Assembly (NCBI GenBank): GCA_963698735.1
Contig: CAVOSA010000029.1
Coordinates: forward strand, 62,001 to 126,000
DNA length: 64,000 nucleotides
DNA from: RPQJ01 sp963698735
GTDB taxonomy: Bacteria; Pseudomonadota; Gammaproteobacteria; Steroidobacterales; Steroidobacteraceae
Direction of reading: 5' to 3'
The notes beneath the pieces were generated by a model. The model saw nothing but the letters and a program-made list of their open reading frames with translations, had not been told where the DNA came from and searched no databases. The position numbers were made by a program, and so were the translations under genes. Positions 46,458 to 54,260 of the stretch are shown here, in pieces. Position 1 is the stretch's first letter. Every line of letters begins with the position of its first letter.

Positions 46458-47525
46458 ATGTCCCTCTGGCATAAGCTCGTGCCGTTGGCCGCAGCACTGC
46501 TGCTGCTTGCCGCGCTGTGGCTCCCCGCGGGCCCGATCCTGACGGTCGCCTGCACGGTGATGCTGCTGGCCGCAGTCGTATCCGCGGTTCACCACGCCGA
46601 GATCGTGGCCCACCGGGTCGGCGAACCTTACGGGACCCTCGTCCTCGCTCTTGCCGTCACCGCCATCGAGGTCGCGCTGATCGTGTCGCTGATGCTGGCA
46701 GTCGGCGGGAGCAAGGCCGCGCTGGCGCGCGACACGATCTACGCCACCGTCATGATCATCAGCAGCGGCGTCATCGGCGTCTGCGTGCTGCTCGGCGGCC
46801 TGCGCCACCGCGAGCAATCGTTTCGCATCGAAGGCGCCGGGCCGGCCCTGGCCGCACTGACCACGCTCGCGACGCTGGTACTGATCATGCCGGTCTTCAC
46901 GGTCAGCGCGCCTGGCGCGAGCTATTCGACGACCCAACTCCTGTTCGTCGGTGTCAGTTCGCTGCTGGTGTGGTGCGCCTTCGTCTTCTTCCAGACGGTG
47001 CGGCACCGCGACTACTTCCTTCCTGCGAGCGACCAGGCCAACGAATCCGTGCACGCGTCGCCGCCCTCGAACCGCGAATCGTGGCTGAGCTTCGTGCTGC
47101 TGCTGATCTCGCTGATCGTCGTCGTCGGGCTGGCCAAGGCCCTCTCGCCAGCGATCGAGGCTGCGGTCGCCGCAGCGGGTGCGCCGCAAGCCGTCGTCGG
47201 CATCGTCATCGCCATGGTCGTGCTGCTGCCGGAGAGTGTTTCCGCCATCCGTGCGGCGCTCGCAAATCGACTCCAGACCAGCATGAACCTGGCGTTCGGT
47301 TCCGCTCTTGCCAGCATCGGACTAACGATTCCAGTCGTCGTGCTGGTGGCGGTCACGCTGGACCTGCCGCTGGTCCTTGGGCTCGCGTCGAAGGACATGA
47401 TCCTGTTGATCCTGAGCCTGGTCGTCTGTTCGATCGGTCTCGGCAACGGTCGCACCAACATGATGCAGGGTGCCGTGCAGGTCGTGATCTTCGCGGCGTT
47501 CCTGTTCCTGTCGCTGGTGCCGTAG
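46458..47525 (+). CDS. chaA: Calcium/cation-proton antiporter ChaA-like
   Basis: 355 residues with about 10-11 hydrophobic segments, CaCA superfamily. The two alpha-repeats show the conserved patterns HRVGEPYGTLVLALAVTAIEVALI and VVLLPESVSAIRAALANRLQTSMNLAFGSALASIGLTI in pieces. Exchanges Ca2+ or Na+/K+ for protons at the inner membrane. CGGAG lies 6 bases before the ATG. Monocistronic by layout and divergent from sucA. Confidence 0.9.
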   Translation: MSLWHKLVPLAAALLLLAALWLPAGPILTVACTVMLLAAVVSAVHHAEIVAHRVGEPYGTLVLALAVTAIEVALIVSLMLAVGGSKAALARDTIYATVMIISSGVIGVCVLLGGLRHREQSFRIEGAGPALAALTTLATLVLIMPVFTVSAPGASYSTTQLLFVGVSSLLVWCAFVFFQTVRHRDYFLPASDQANESVHASPPSNRESWLSFVLLLISLIVVVGLAKALSPAIEAAVAAAGAPQAVVGIVIAMVVLLPESVSAIRAALANRLQTSMNLAFGSALASIGLTIPVVVLVAVTLDLPLVLGLASKDMILLILSLVVCSIGLGNGRTNMMQGAVQVVIFAAFLFLSLVP

Positions 47526-47535
47526 GCTGACGCCG

Positions 47536-48528
47536 TCAGGGATCTTCGATCGCGTAGCCCTGCTGCCGCAACCGGGCGACGTAGCCGTCCGGCTTCAGGA
47601 TTTCGTCGATCGACAGCACCGCCACCGTGGACGCATTGCGCGCCAGTGATTGTTCGGCGGCCGTCAGCCATGCGGCCTGCACGCGCTCGAGCAGGTCGCC
47701 ATAGCCGCGCTCCTGCATGAACGTGGACTGCAGGACCACGCCGATGCAGGCGCTCGCGCGTTCCACAGGGGCAAGCGCGCGCAGCCGGGCCACGTCGCCC
47801 ACCGCCCAGGCATTCGCGCGGTCGCGCATCAGGTCCAGGTCCGATTCCAGGCGCTGGATCGTGCGCGCGAAACATTCGACGTCAGCCAGCGGCGTCGTCT
47901 TGAATTCCTTGATGGCGGAACGCGCCTTCTCGACCTTCAACTCGATGCCGGGCTCCGTGATCCGCAGTTTCGCCTTGCGGGCCAGTTTCTCCACGCGGGG
48001 CCAGACGCCTTCGTAGGGCACGAGGTCCCTCTTCTTCAGCGCGGCTCGATAGAGTTCCTGCGCGGCAAAGATGGGACGCCACTCCTCGACGTCGTCGTCG
48101 TTGCCGAGGTAGCGCGCTTTGAGCGGGAGCCAGCGCGCATAGAGATCGGGCGGCACCACGTCCTGCAACCGCGCATCCGCCGGGTTGCGCCGCACACCGA
48201 TCAGCGATGGCAGCAGGGTGATTCCACCAAGGGGCCCCGCAGACGCATTGACCGACACTGGCGCGAGCAGTTCCTGCGAGGCGGCCAGCACCGACTCGAG
48301 TTCTGTCGAGCGCCAGGTCATGTTCTTCGGCAAGGGACTGTAGTTGCCGAGAATCCAGAGCACGTGGCCGTCGGCATCCCCCGGGCGGGTCACCTTCCAC
48401 AGGCCCGGGCCAGGTTGCTGGCCGGTCACCAGCACCTCCTCGATCGGCTCCTGTGCCGCGGCCGGCTCCGCGAGCAACAGGCTCGCAGCAGACAGGATCG
48501 CGAAGAACCGATGCAGGCAGGTGGTCAT
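47536..48528 (-). CDS. TraB/GumN-family exported protein
   Basis: 330 residues. The signal peptide ends near PAAAQ (residue 26). The rest matches the GumN-like type of the TraB/Tiki family: GPGLWKV, DGHVLWILGNYSPLPKNMTW, then a helical middle and a C-terminal IDEIL...GYVARLRQQGY. The usual GxxH metal motif at the first strand reads GNYS, so this copy lacks that His and may not be a protease. Substrate unknown. It converges with chaA, leaving 10 bases between them. Confidence 0.8.
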   Translation of the reverse strand: MTTCLHRFFAILSAASLLLAEPAAAQEPIEEVLVTGQQPGPGLWKVTRPGDADGHVLWILGNYSPLPKNMTWRSTELESVLAASQELLAPVSVNASAGPLGGITLLPSLIGVRRNPADARLQDVVPPDLYARWLPLKARYLGNDDDVEEWRPIFAAQELYRAALKKRDLVPYEGVWPRVEKLARKAKLRITEPGIELKVEKARSAIKEFKTTPLADVECFARTIQRLESDLDLMRDRANAWAVGDVARLRALAPVERASACIGVVLQSTFMQERGYGDLLERVQAAWLTAAEQSLARNASTVAVLSIDEILKPDGYVARLRQQGYAIEDP

Positions 48529-48633
48529 TGGCCGCTAGCCTGCCCGGTAAGTCGCGACGGTTGCAATCGCCCGTAAGCGACTCGTGCGCCGACACGCTAG
48601 ACTCAGCGCCGGATGGCAGGAGGAATTGAACTG

Positions 48634-50619
48634 ATGTCGCAGGACGGAGGCATGCAGGACGCAGCAACGCGTCCCACGGCATTCCTCAGTTATTCACACG
48701 CGGACAAGGACCGGGCCCGCCAGCTTGCCGTCGCGCTGGAGCAGGCAGGCGTAAACGTCTGGTGGGATACGCTGATCGAGGGCGGCGCCGTGTTCGCCAA
48801 GTCGGTCGAAGCGGCCCTGGCCAGCTGCGACGCCGTCATCGTGGCCTGGTCGAAAGCCTCGGTCACGTCCGACTGGGTGCTCGACGAAGCGACGCAGGGC
48901 CGCGACCTCCGCAAGCTCGTGCCCGTCTCGCTGGACGGCACGCTGCCTCCGATCGGCTTCCGCCAGTACCTGTCCGTCGACCTCTTTGGCTGGCGCGGCG
49001 AGACTGACGCCCCGCAGATCGAACTGATCGTGCGCGGTGTCGCTGCTGTCGCGGGCCGGCCCGCTCCAGTCGCTGCGGCCTCGCCCTCGCATGTCGCCAC
49101 TGCAGGCAAGCGGTCCTCGTCCTCGATCTCGCGACGCACGGTACTGCTGGCCACGACGGGCACTGCGTTGGCCGGCGCCGCAGGGTTCTTCGCCTGGCGC
49201 AGCGGCCTCTGGTCCGGCCGCGGTGCAACCACCGGCAACAGCGTGGCCGTGCTGCCGTTCAAGAACCTGAGCGGCGACGCGAACCAGGATTACTTCTCCG
49301 ACGGCTTGTCGGAGGAACTGCGTTCCACGCTCGCGCGCAACCTGAAGCTGCTGGTCATGGCGCAGGCCTCGTCGTCCAAGTTCCGCGATCGCACGGACGA
49401 TGCAGTCACCATTGCTTCGAAGCTCGGCGTGGCGTACCTGCTCGACGGCTCGGTCCGGCGCTCCGGCGAGATCGCGCGGATCACGGCGGACCTGATCGAC
49501 GGCCAGACCGGCTTCAGTCGCTGGTCGCAGACGTTCGACCGGGCGCTGCACGACATCTTCGCCGTGCAGAGCGAGATCGCCCGCACAGTCGCCAGGGCGC
49601 TCGCGGCAGAAGTCGCTCCGGGCGACGCGCTGCCAGTCGGCAGTGCAGGCAGGCTGGCGGCCGAGGGCGGCACCCGCAACGCGGCGGCCTTTGACGCCTT
49701 CCTGCGTGGCCAGGCCCTCTACAACCTGAGTGCCGACGAGGCGTCGGAGCGCGCAGCACTGGCGCAGTTCGACGCCGCGATCGCCGCGGACCCCAACTTT
49801 GCCCCGGCACACGCGGCTCGGGCCCGCGCCCTCATCAGCATTGCCAATCAGTACGGCAAGGCCGGGCAACTGGCGGAACTCTACGCGGCGGCGATCGAAT
49901 CGGCCCAGCGCGCGATCGACATCGCGCCCGGGCTCGCGGAGGCCTATTCGACCCTGGGCTACACTTTGTTCCAGGGCCGGCTCGATGCGCGCGCGGCACT
50001 CGAACCGTTCGAGCGCTCGCGTGAACTCGGCGCAGGCGAAGCTACGGTAATGGCACGCTACGCGCAGTACTGCGCGCGCACTGGGCGCAAGCAGCAGGCA
50101 GCGGAAGCGATGCAGCGGGCGCTGCGGCTGGACAAGTTGAATCCGCTCATCCATCGCGCGGCGGGTTCGATCGAATTTGCAGCCCGCAACTATGCAGCGT
50201 CGATTCCCCCGGCGCGCCAGGCATTGACGATGAATCCCAAGATGTCGCGCGCCCATGCCGCGATCGGTGACGCACTGTTGATGCTTGGACGCCTCGACGA
50301 GGCACGACGGGAGTACGAGGCCGAGCCCGCAGCCCTGTTCGGCAATACCGGTCTTGCGATCGTGCATCACAAGCTTGGGCACGCCGCTGGCGCGCGTGAT
50401 GCGTTCGCGCGGCTCATGAAAGACGGTGACGCGGTGCTGTACCAGCAGGCGCAGGTACTGGCGCAGTGGGGACAACTCGACACGTCGATCGCGCGCCTGC
50501 AACGCGCGCTCAGTGTCGGCGACTCGGGCCTCATCTACGCCCGCAACGACCCGTTCCTCGATCCGCTGCGCGACGACCCGCGCTTCGCGCAGTTGCTCAG
50601 GAGCGTCGGCTTCGACTAG
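48634..50619 (+). CDS. TIR domain - membrane anchor - TolB-like - TPR protein
   Basis: 661 residues. TIR domain (about 12-120) with FLSYSHADKDRA and VNVWWDTLIEGG; Glu85 in SDWVLDEA sits at the place of the catalytic Glu of NAD-cleaving TIRs. A linker precedes one membrane helix (about 168-188) with an arginine pair in front (ISRRTVLLATTG). Residues about 203-325 are the TolB-N/FlgO-like module common in CadC- and adenylate-cyclase-type sensors (VAVLPFKNLSGDANQDYFSDGLSEEL in parts). TPR repeats fill 335-655. The TIR should be cytoplasmic and the TPRs periplasmic. The ATG at 48634 has AGGAGGA upstream, better than one 21 bases earlier. Role unknown: envelope-sensing signalling or defence are both possible. 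Confidence 0.85.
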   Translation: MSQDGGMQDAATRPTAFLSYSHADKDRARQLAVALEQAGVNVWWDTLIEGGAVFAKSVEAALASCDAVIVAWSKASVTSDWVLDEATQGRDLRKLVPVSLDGTLPPIGFRQYLSVDLFGWRGETDAPQIELIVRGVAAVAGRPAPVAAASPSHVATAGKRSSSSISRRTVLLATTGTALAGAAGFFAWRSGLWSGRGATTGNSVAVLPFKNLSGDANQDYFSDGLSEELRSTLARNLKLLVMAQASSSKFRDRTDDAVTIASKLGVAYLLDGSVRRSGEIARITADLIDGQTGFSRWSQTFDRALHDIFAVQSEIARTVARALAAEVAPGDALPVGSAGRLAAEGGTRNAAAFDAFLRGQALYNLSADEASERAALAQFDAAIAADPNFAPAHAARARALISIANQYGKAGQLAELYAAAIESAQRAIDIAPGLAEAYSTLGYTLFQGRLDARAALEPFERSRELGAGEATVMARYAQYCARTGRKQQAAEAMQRALRLDKLNPLIHRAAGSIEFAARNYAASIPPARQALTMNPKMSRAHAAIGDALLMLGRLDEARREYEAEPAALFGNTGLAIVHHKLGHAAGARDAFARLMKDGDAVLYQQAQVLAQWGQLDTSIARLQRALSVGDSGLIYARNDPFLDPLRDDPRFAQLLRSVGFD

Positions 50620-50679
50620 TCTCGGCGCAGCCTTGCGACTGGGACGCCGGGCCTCATCCAACACAATGGGGGAAGGGAC

Positions 50680-50943
50680 ATGAAAGACTCGATCAAACTG
50701 ACTGCCGTCGTTGCCGCGGCTTTGCTGCTGGCCGCGTGCGCCAAGAAAGAAGCAGCCGCGCCGGCACCCGCTGCGACGCCAGAGCCCGCGGCCACCGCAC
50801 CGGTCGAAACTGCACCGGTCGAGATGGCCCCGGCAGCCGAGGGCGCCACGACGGACATGGCCGCACCTGCAGGCGAACCCGTTCCGGAAGGCTTGAGCGA
50901 TGACGCCGAGCGAGCCGGTGGAGACAAGGTCGCACCGAACTAG
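50680..50943 (+). CDS. Small Ala/Pro/Glu-rich lipoprotein
   Basis: 87 residues. Lipobox LLAAC (Cys near residue 20), then KKE and a low-complexity Ala/Pro/Glu/Thr tail with repeated ETAPVE-like units and an acidic end. GGGGGAAGG precedes the ATG. Function unknown; it follows the TIR-TPR gene by 60 bases on the same strand and may be cotranscribed. Confidence 0.7.
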   Translation: MKDSIKLTAVVAAALLLAACAKKEAAAPAPAATPEPAATAPVETAPVEMAPAAEGATTDMAAPAGEPVPEGLSDDAERAGGDKVAPN

Positions 50944-51096
50944 AATTGACCGATCTGCCCTTGCACCGGCCGACAGCAGCGGCCGGCCGGTGCCGGGGCC
51001 TGTTCCGTTGCCGTCGGATCAGAATAAGCCGGAGTCCGGGGGAGGCAATGCCCCGCACGAAGGCGTCGGCCCCGTTCGCTCCAGCGAGCGCGCCGC

Positions 51097-51693
51097 TTAC
51101 GCTTTGCGCCGTCGGCTCAGACCGAGTGCCACCAGGCCGAGGCTGAGCAGCGCCAGCGTGCCCGGCTCAGGGACGGTCGGTGTCGGTGGTGACGCGCGTT
51201 GCAGCACGTATCTTGCCGCGTCCGGTCCGGTCTCGCCGAGGATGTTCGTTACCCCGGCGCCTCCCGCGTAAGCCGTGCCCAGGTTCACCTCTCCAAGATG
51301 GTTGGAGAAAGCGCCGTACTGATCGACGAACAGCAATCCGTCCAGGTCAAGCCGCACGTCGCGCCAATGCGAGGTGTCGTCCCCGTTCAGGTATGCAAAG
51401 CGCGCGAAGTAGTTGGCACCGTCAACGCCGAACTCCACGCGCGACACCGTCAGACCCGGCGAGTCGTTGTCGTTGCGGAGACCAAACGTGAGTGTGGCGC
51501 TGCTGCTGCCGCTGATCAGCGCAGTCACATCGAAACTCTGGCCGGTCCAGATGGAAGGATTCGAGTTATTGCTGGCGGTGCCAAGAGTGGTCCAAATCGT
51601 GACTGCCTGCGCGTGTTGCGCGCCAACTGACAGGCATCCAATCAGAACCAGATGGCGAGCAAATCCGAAAAATCGGCGGCCCAAGGTGCTCAT
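51097..51693 (-). CDS. PEP-CTERM sorting-domain protein
   Basis: Exported protein of 198 residues (or 201 from an ATG 9 bases upstream). Signal peptide (to AQA), a beta-rich body with TFGLRNDNDSPGLTVSRVEFGV and SHWRDVRLDLDG, and a C-terminal PEP-CTERM signal: VPEPGTLALLSLGLVALGL then RRRKA. Such proteins are cut by an exosortase and usually depend on an exopolysaccharide locus, neither of which is in the window. Function unknown. Confidence 0.9.
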   Translation of the reverse strand: MSTLGRRFFGFARHLVLIGCLSVGAQHAQAVTIWTTLGTASNNSNPSIWTGQSFDVTALISGSSSATLTFGLRNDNDSPGLTVSRVEFGVDGANYFARFAYLNGDDTSHWRDVRLDLDGLLFVDQYGAFSNHLGEVNLGTAYAGGAGVTNILGETGPDAARYVLQRASPPTPTVPEPGTLALLSLGLVALGLSRRRKA

Positions 51694-51750
51694 GATCGTC
51701 ACCCCAACAGTTTCTGGTGACCTCAGTACGAATAGCGATGTCCGGCATTA

Positions 51751-51756
51751 TGTCAA
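51751..51756 (-). promoter_or_regulatory. Possible -35 of the PEP-CTERM gene
   Basis: A perfect TTGACA on the minus strand, 58 bases before the ATG of the PEP-CTERM gene. The -10 at 16 bases (TATTCG) is poor, so the promoter is tentative. Confidence 0.3.
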
Positions 51757-51921
51757 TGCAACTATCGTGCCCTCATGTCTAAGGCTCTGATTTCCCTCGC
51801 CCCGTCTGAACAAGAGAATTGAGCCGTGGTGACAGTTGTAAAGAGCGCCGACGTTTTCCCGGAGTTCCGCGATCGCCTTATTGTCCTCGGCGGCGGCCGC
51901 TCGCCGGTGATCCGACTGTGG

Positions 51922-52188
51922 TCATGGCTGCTTGCATTCGATGAGCAACCGCGTGTGCGGCGCCGCGATGACGCCAGCCGTGTACGGAACTTCAGACGTC
52001 CCGGCCTTGCGGTCGAGGAGGTAGTAGCCACGCGGGCACAGCTCACCCGCCTTCGTGAAGCAACCGTCCGGTTCACCGTCGCAGTCGATGGTGTACGTCG
52101 GCCGGCCATCCGTCCCAGCCGTCGCCGTGACGTCCACGCAGCCAGTGACCAGCATCGCGAAACCGACCACCAGCAACGTCCTGACCAA
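51922..52188 (-). CDS. Small cysteine-rich lipoprotein, TTG start
   Basis: 88 residues. Lipobox LVTGC (Cys near residue 17). The mature part has a CDGEPDGCFTKAGELCPRGY core, typical of small outer-membrane lipoproteins with a C-x(n)-C-P-x-GY pattern, and one more Cys near the end (LLIECKQP). The start is TTG, supported by GGGAGGAAG 4-7 bases upstream; no ATG or GTG fits. Function unknown. Confidence 0.75.
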   Translation of the reverse strand: MVRTLLVVGFAMLVTGCVDVTATAGTDGRPTYTIDCDGEPDGCFTKAGELCPRGYYLLDRKAGTSEVPYTAGVIAAPHTRLLIECKQP

Positions 52189-52319
52189 GCGACTTCCTCC
52201 CTCGATGCCCGGCCAGCAGAGCCCGGGCGGCCTGCCGATTCAACAACATGTCCGGCGCGACGTCGAGCCTCGCCTCCATGCCGGGCTCACGCACATGGCC
52301 TCAATCAACGGCGGCAAGA

Positions 52320-52343
52320 GCGGGCTTCGATGGCGAAGCTCGC
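52320..52343 (-). terminator. Hairpin downstream of tRNA-Arg
   Basis: 10-bp arms with one mismatch and a 4-base loop, 20 bases after the encoded CCA of tRNA-Arg. No U-tract. It may mark the 3' end of the two-tRNA transcript. Confidence 0.4.
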
Positions 52344-52363
52344 GGAGAACCCTGCGGATGAGA

Positions 52364-52439
52364 TGGTGCCCCGGGCAGGAGTTGAACCTGCGACCTACCG
52401 CTTAGGAGGCGGTCGCTCTATCCACTGAGCTACCGGGGC
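52364..52439 (-). tRNA. tRNA-Arg (CCU)
   Basis: 76 bases with encoded CCA. Acceptor GCCCCGG/CCGGGGC, anticodon loop CTCCTAA (anticodon CCT), T arm GCAGG-TTCAACT-CCTGC. Transcribed after tRNA-Ala, 29 bases away. Confidence 0.95.
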
Positions 52440-52468
52440 GAGCGGCGTGGCGGGGAGCCTGAAAAAAT

Positions 52469-52544
<76 letters not shown>

Positions 52545-52558
52545 ACACGAGGGCGCGC

Positions 52559-52586
52559 ATTGTAGCACCGGGTTGCCGCACCGCAA
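52559..52586 (-). promoter_or_regulatory. Promoter of the tRNA-Ala/tRNA-Arg unit
   Basis: TTGCGG (52586-52581), 16-base spacer, TACAAT (52564-52559), then a GC-rich discriminator (GCGCGCC) and tRNA-Ala 14 bases after the -10. A GC-rich discriminator is typical of stable-RNA promoters that DksA and ppGpp shut down. Confidence 0.65.
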
Positions 52587-52618
52587 CCAAAGATGGGCGG
52601 GGTCGGTATGATCGGCGC

Positions 52619-53104
52619 ATGACCCTGAAAATCCGCGATGCGATGCCTGCCGACCGGGAGTTCCTCGCCCGTGGCAACGAAGCCATGGCGCTCGAGACCG
52701 AACACAAACGCCTCGATCCGCAGGTCGTCCGGCATGGCGTGGCCGCTGCGCTCGGTGATCGTGCCCACGGCCGCTATTTCGTCGCCGAAGACGACGCGGG
52801 CCATCCCGTCGGCCAGCTCATGGTCACGTACGAGTGGAGCGACTGGCGCAACGGTCAGTTCTGGTGGATCCAGAGCGTTTACGTGCTGCCCGCCGCCCGC
52901 AAGCAAGGCGTTTTTCGAGCGCTGTACAACCATGTGGACGCGCTCACCCGCAGCACGCCGGGCGTCATCGGCTTGCGGCTCTACGTCGAATCGGACAACG
53001 TGGCCGCGCAGCGAACGTACGAGCGGTGCGGCATGGACGACGCGGGCTACCGCGTCTTCGAAGTGGACAACTCAGGCGCGATCCGTCGCGCGGAAGGAGA
53101 GTGA
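52619..53104 (+). CDS. GNAT-family N-acetyltransferase
   Basis: 161 residues. GNAT fold with the acetyl-CoA region WWIQSVYVLPAARKQGVFRAL (about 82-102; Q/RxxGxx variant KQGVFR) and a C-terminal strand LRLYVESDNVAAQRTYERCGM. Substrate unknown. Its stop overlaps the following peroxiredoxin start region, so the two are one transcription unit. Confidence 0.9.
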   Translation: MTLKIRDAMPADREFLARGNEAMALETEHKRLDPQVVRHGVAAALGDRAHGRYFVAEDDAGHPVGQLMVTYEWSDWRNGQFWWIQSVYVLPAARKQGVFRALYNHVDALTRSTPGVIGLRLYVESDNVAAQRTYERCGMDDAGYRVFEVDNSGAIRRAEGE

Positions 53105-53106
53105 AC

Positions 53107-53562
53107 GTGCTGAAGAACGGAACCCAGGCGCCGGAGTTCGACCTCGAGGACCAGGAAGGCAAGCGACACACGCTCAAGTCCCTGCTGGCCAAGGGGCCGC
53201 TGATCCTCTACTTCTATCCGGCGGATTTCACGCCCGGCTGCACCAAGGAAGCCTGCACGTTCCGCGACCTGCAGAACGACCTGGTCCGGGCGAAGTTGCG
53301 CGTGGTGGGCGTCAGCCCGCAGGACGCCGAGTCGCACCAGAAATTCGCCGCCAAACACAACCTGAATTTCCCGCTGCTGGCCGACCCCGACAAGAAGGCG
53401 GTCAAGGCCTACGACGTGGACGGGCCGCTCGGATTCGGCGTCCGTCGCGGCACCTACCTGATTGGCAAGGACGGCAAGATCCAGGACTCGGTGCTGGCCG
53501 ACCTGCGGATCGGGGCCCACGAGGAGTTCGTGCAGAAGGCCCTGGCGGCGGGGGCTGTCTGA
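53107..53562 (+). CDS. Peroxiredoxin, PrxQ/BCP type (two-Cys)
   Basis: 151 residues. Reduces peroxides with thiols. Motif FTPGCTKEAC gives the peroxidatic Cys45 and the resolving Cys50, the standard PrxQ spacing. Two GTG starts are possible; the second, used here, has GGAG 7 bases upstream. The first (53101) would add two residues. A second BCP-type gene at 58939 lacks the Cys at this spacing. Confidence 0.92.
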   Translation: MLKNGTQAPEFDLEDQEGKRHTLKSLLAKGPLILYFYPADFTPGCTKEACTFRDLQNDLVRAKLRVVGVSPQDAESHQKFAAKHNLNFPLLADPDKKAVKAYDVDGPLGFGVRRGTYLIGKDGKIQDSVLADLRIGAHEEFVQKALAAGAV

Positions 53563-53636
53563 AGAAGGGGTGGGGGTCAGTCGAAGGCTGCCAATTTCCT
53601 GAATTTATCTCCTTATAATTCAGTTAATTAAGAAGA

Positions 53637-54230
53637 CTATTTCGACTTGTCGGAAGGTTTCGGTGGCGGTGTTGGCTGGCCATACCGCAGCCGCAGCACG
53701 CGGGTTTCGCCCGGACTCGGGATGACCACGACGTAGATTGCGTCGAATTCGTCGTCGCGCATGGCGACATCCGTCCCGCTCAACTGGCTGATCACGCCTG
53801 GCAGCGTCGTCGCATACCCCACGACCGCAACGGTCTTGCCCCGGTGCTCCCGCTTGATGCGTGCGGCAAGGCCGGGCCAGTCGCTGCTCGCGACCACGTT
53901 GATCGGCAGCTTGAATTCATTGGCCACTGGCGCCGCCGTCTGCTGGGCACGGCGCGTGTCGGCCGCGTAAAGATAGTCGACCTTGCGGTCGGCCAGGACG
54001 TCGCCCAGCAACGTGCCGAGCGACGCCACGCGCTTCTCGCCGGCCGCATTCAGGTCAGGATCGCCGGAGGCGCTTTCTCCCGCCTCGGCGTGCCGCACCA
54101 GCACGACGACGGTGGTACGCGCCCAATTGCCGAGCCAGTAAACGCCCGCAGCCGCCATCAGGACCCCGAGCAGCGGGATCAGCAGCGGTGCCATGAACGG
54201 GCGGCGGCGAAGCTTGTTCAGCGGGTCCAT
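53637..54230 (-). CDS. Membrane-anchored histidine-phosphatase-like protein
   Basis: 197 residues. One N-terminal helix (about 14-34) and a phosphoglycerate-mutase-like domain with LVRHAEAGE (catalytic His47) and YAADTRRAQQTA. The second core His is replaced: VAVVGYATTLPG stands where VGHSNT is normal, so activity may be reduced or different. Ends in a Pro/Lys tail. It follows apbE on the same strand. Confidence 0.85.
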   Translation of the reverse strand: MDPLNKLRRRPFMAPLLIPLLGVLMAAAGVYWLGNWARTTVVVLVRHAEAGESASGDPDLNAAGEKRVASLGTLLGDVLADRKVDYLYAADTRRAQQTAAPVANEFKLPINVVASSDWPGLAARIKREHRGKTVAVVGYATTLPGVISQLSGTDVAMRDDEFDAIYVVVIPSPGETRVLRLRYGQPTPPPKPSDKSK

Positions 54231-54260
54231 CGCGGCATCATAACGAATCGGGCCGGGACC

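Noticed and set aside
51826..52428. A 200-codon plus-strand frame running into tRNA-Arg
   Set aside because: Overlaps a lipoprotein gene with signal peptide and ribosome-binding site on the other strand and ends inside a tRNA.
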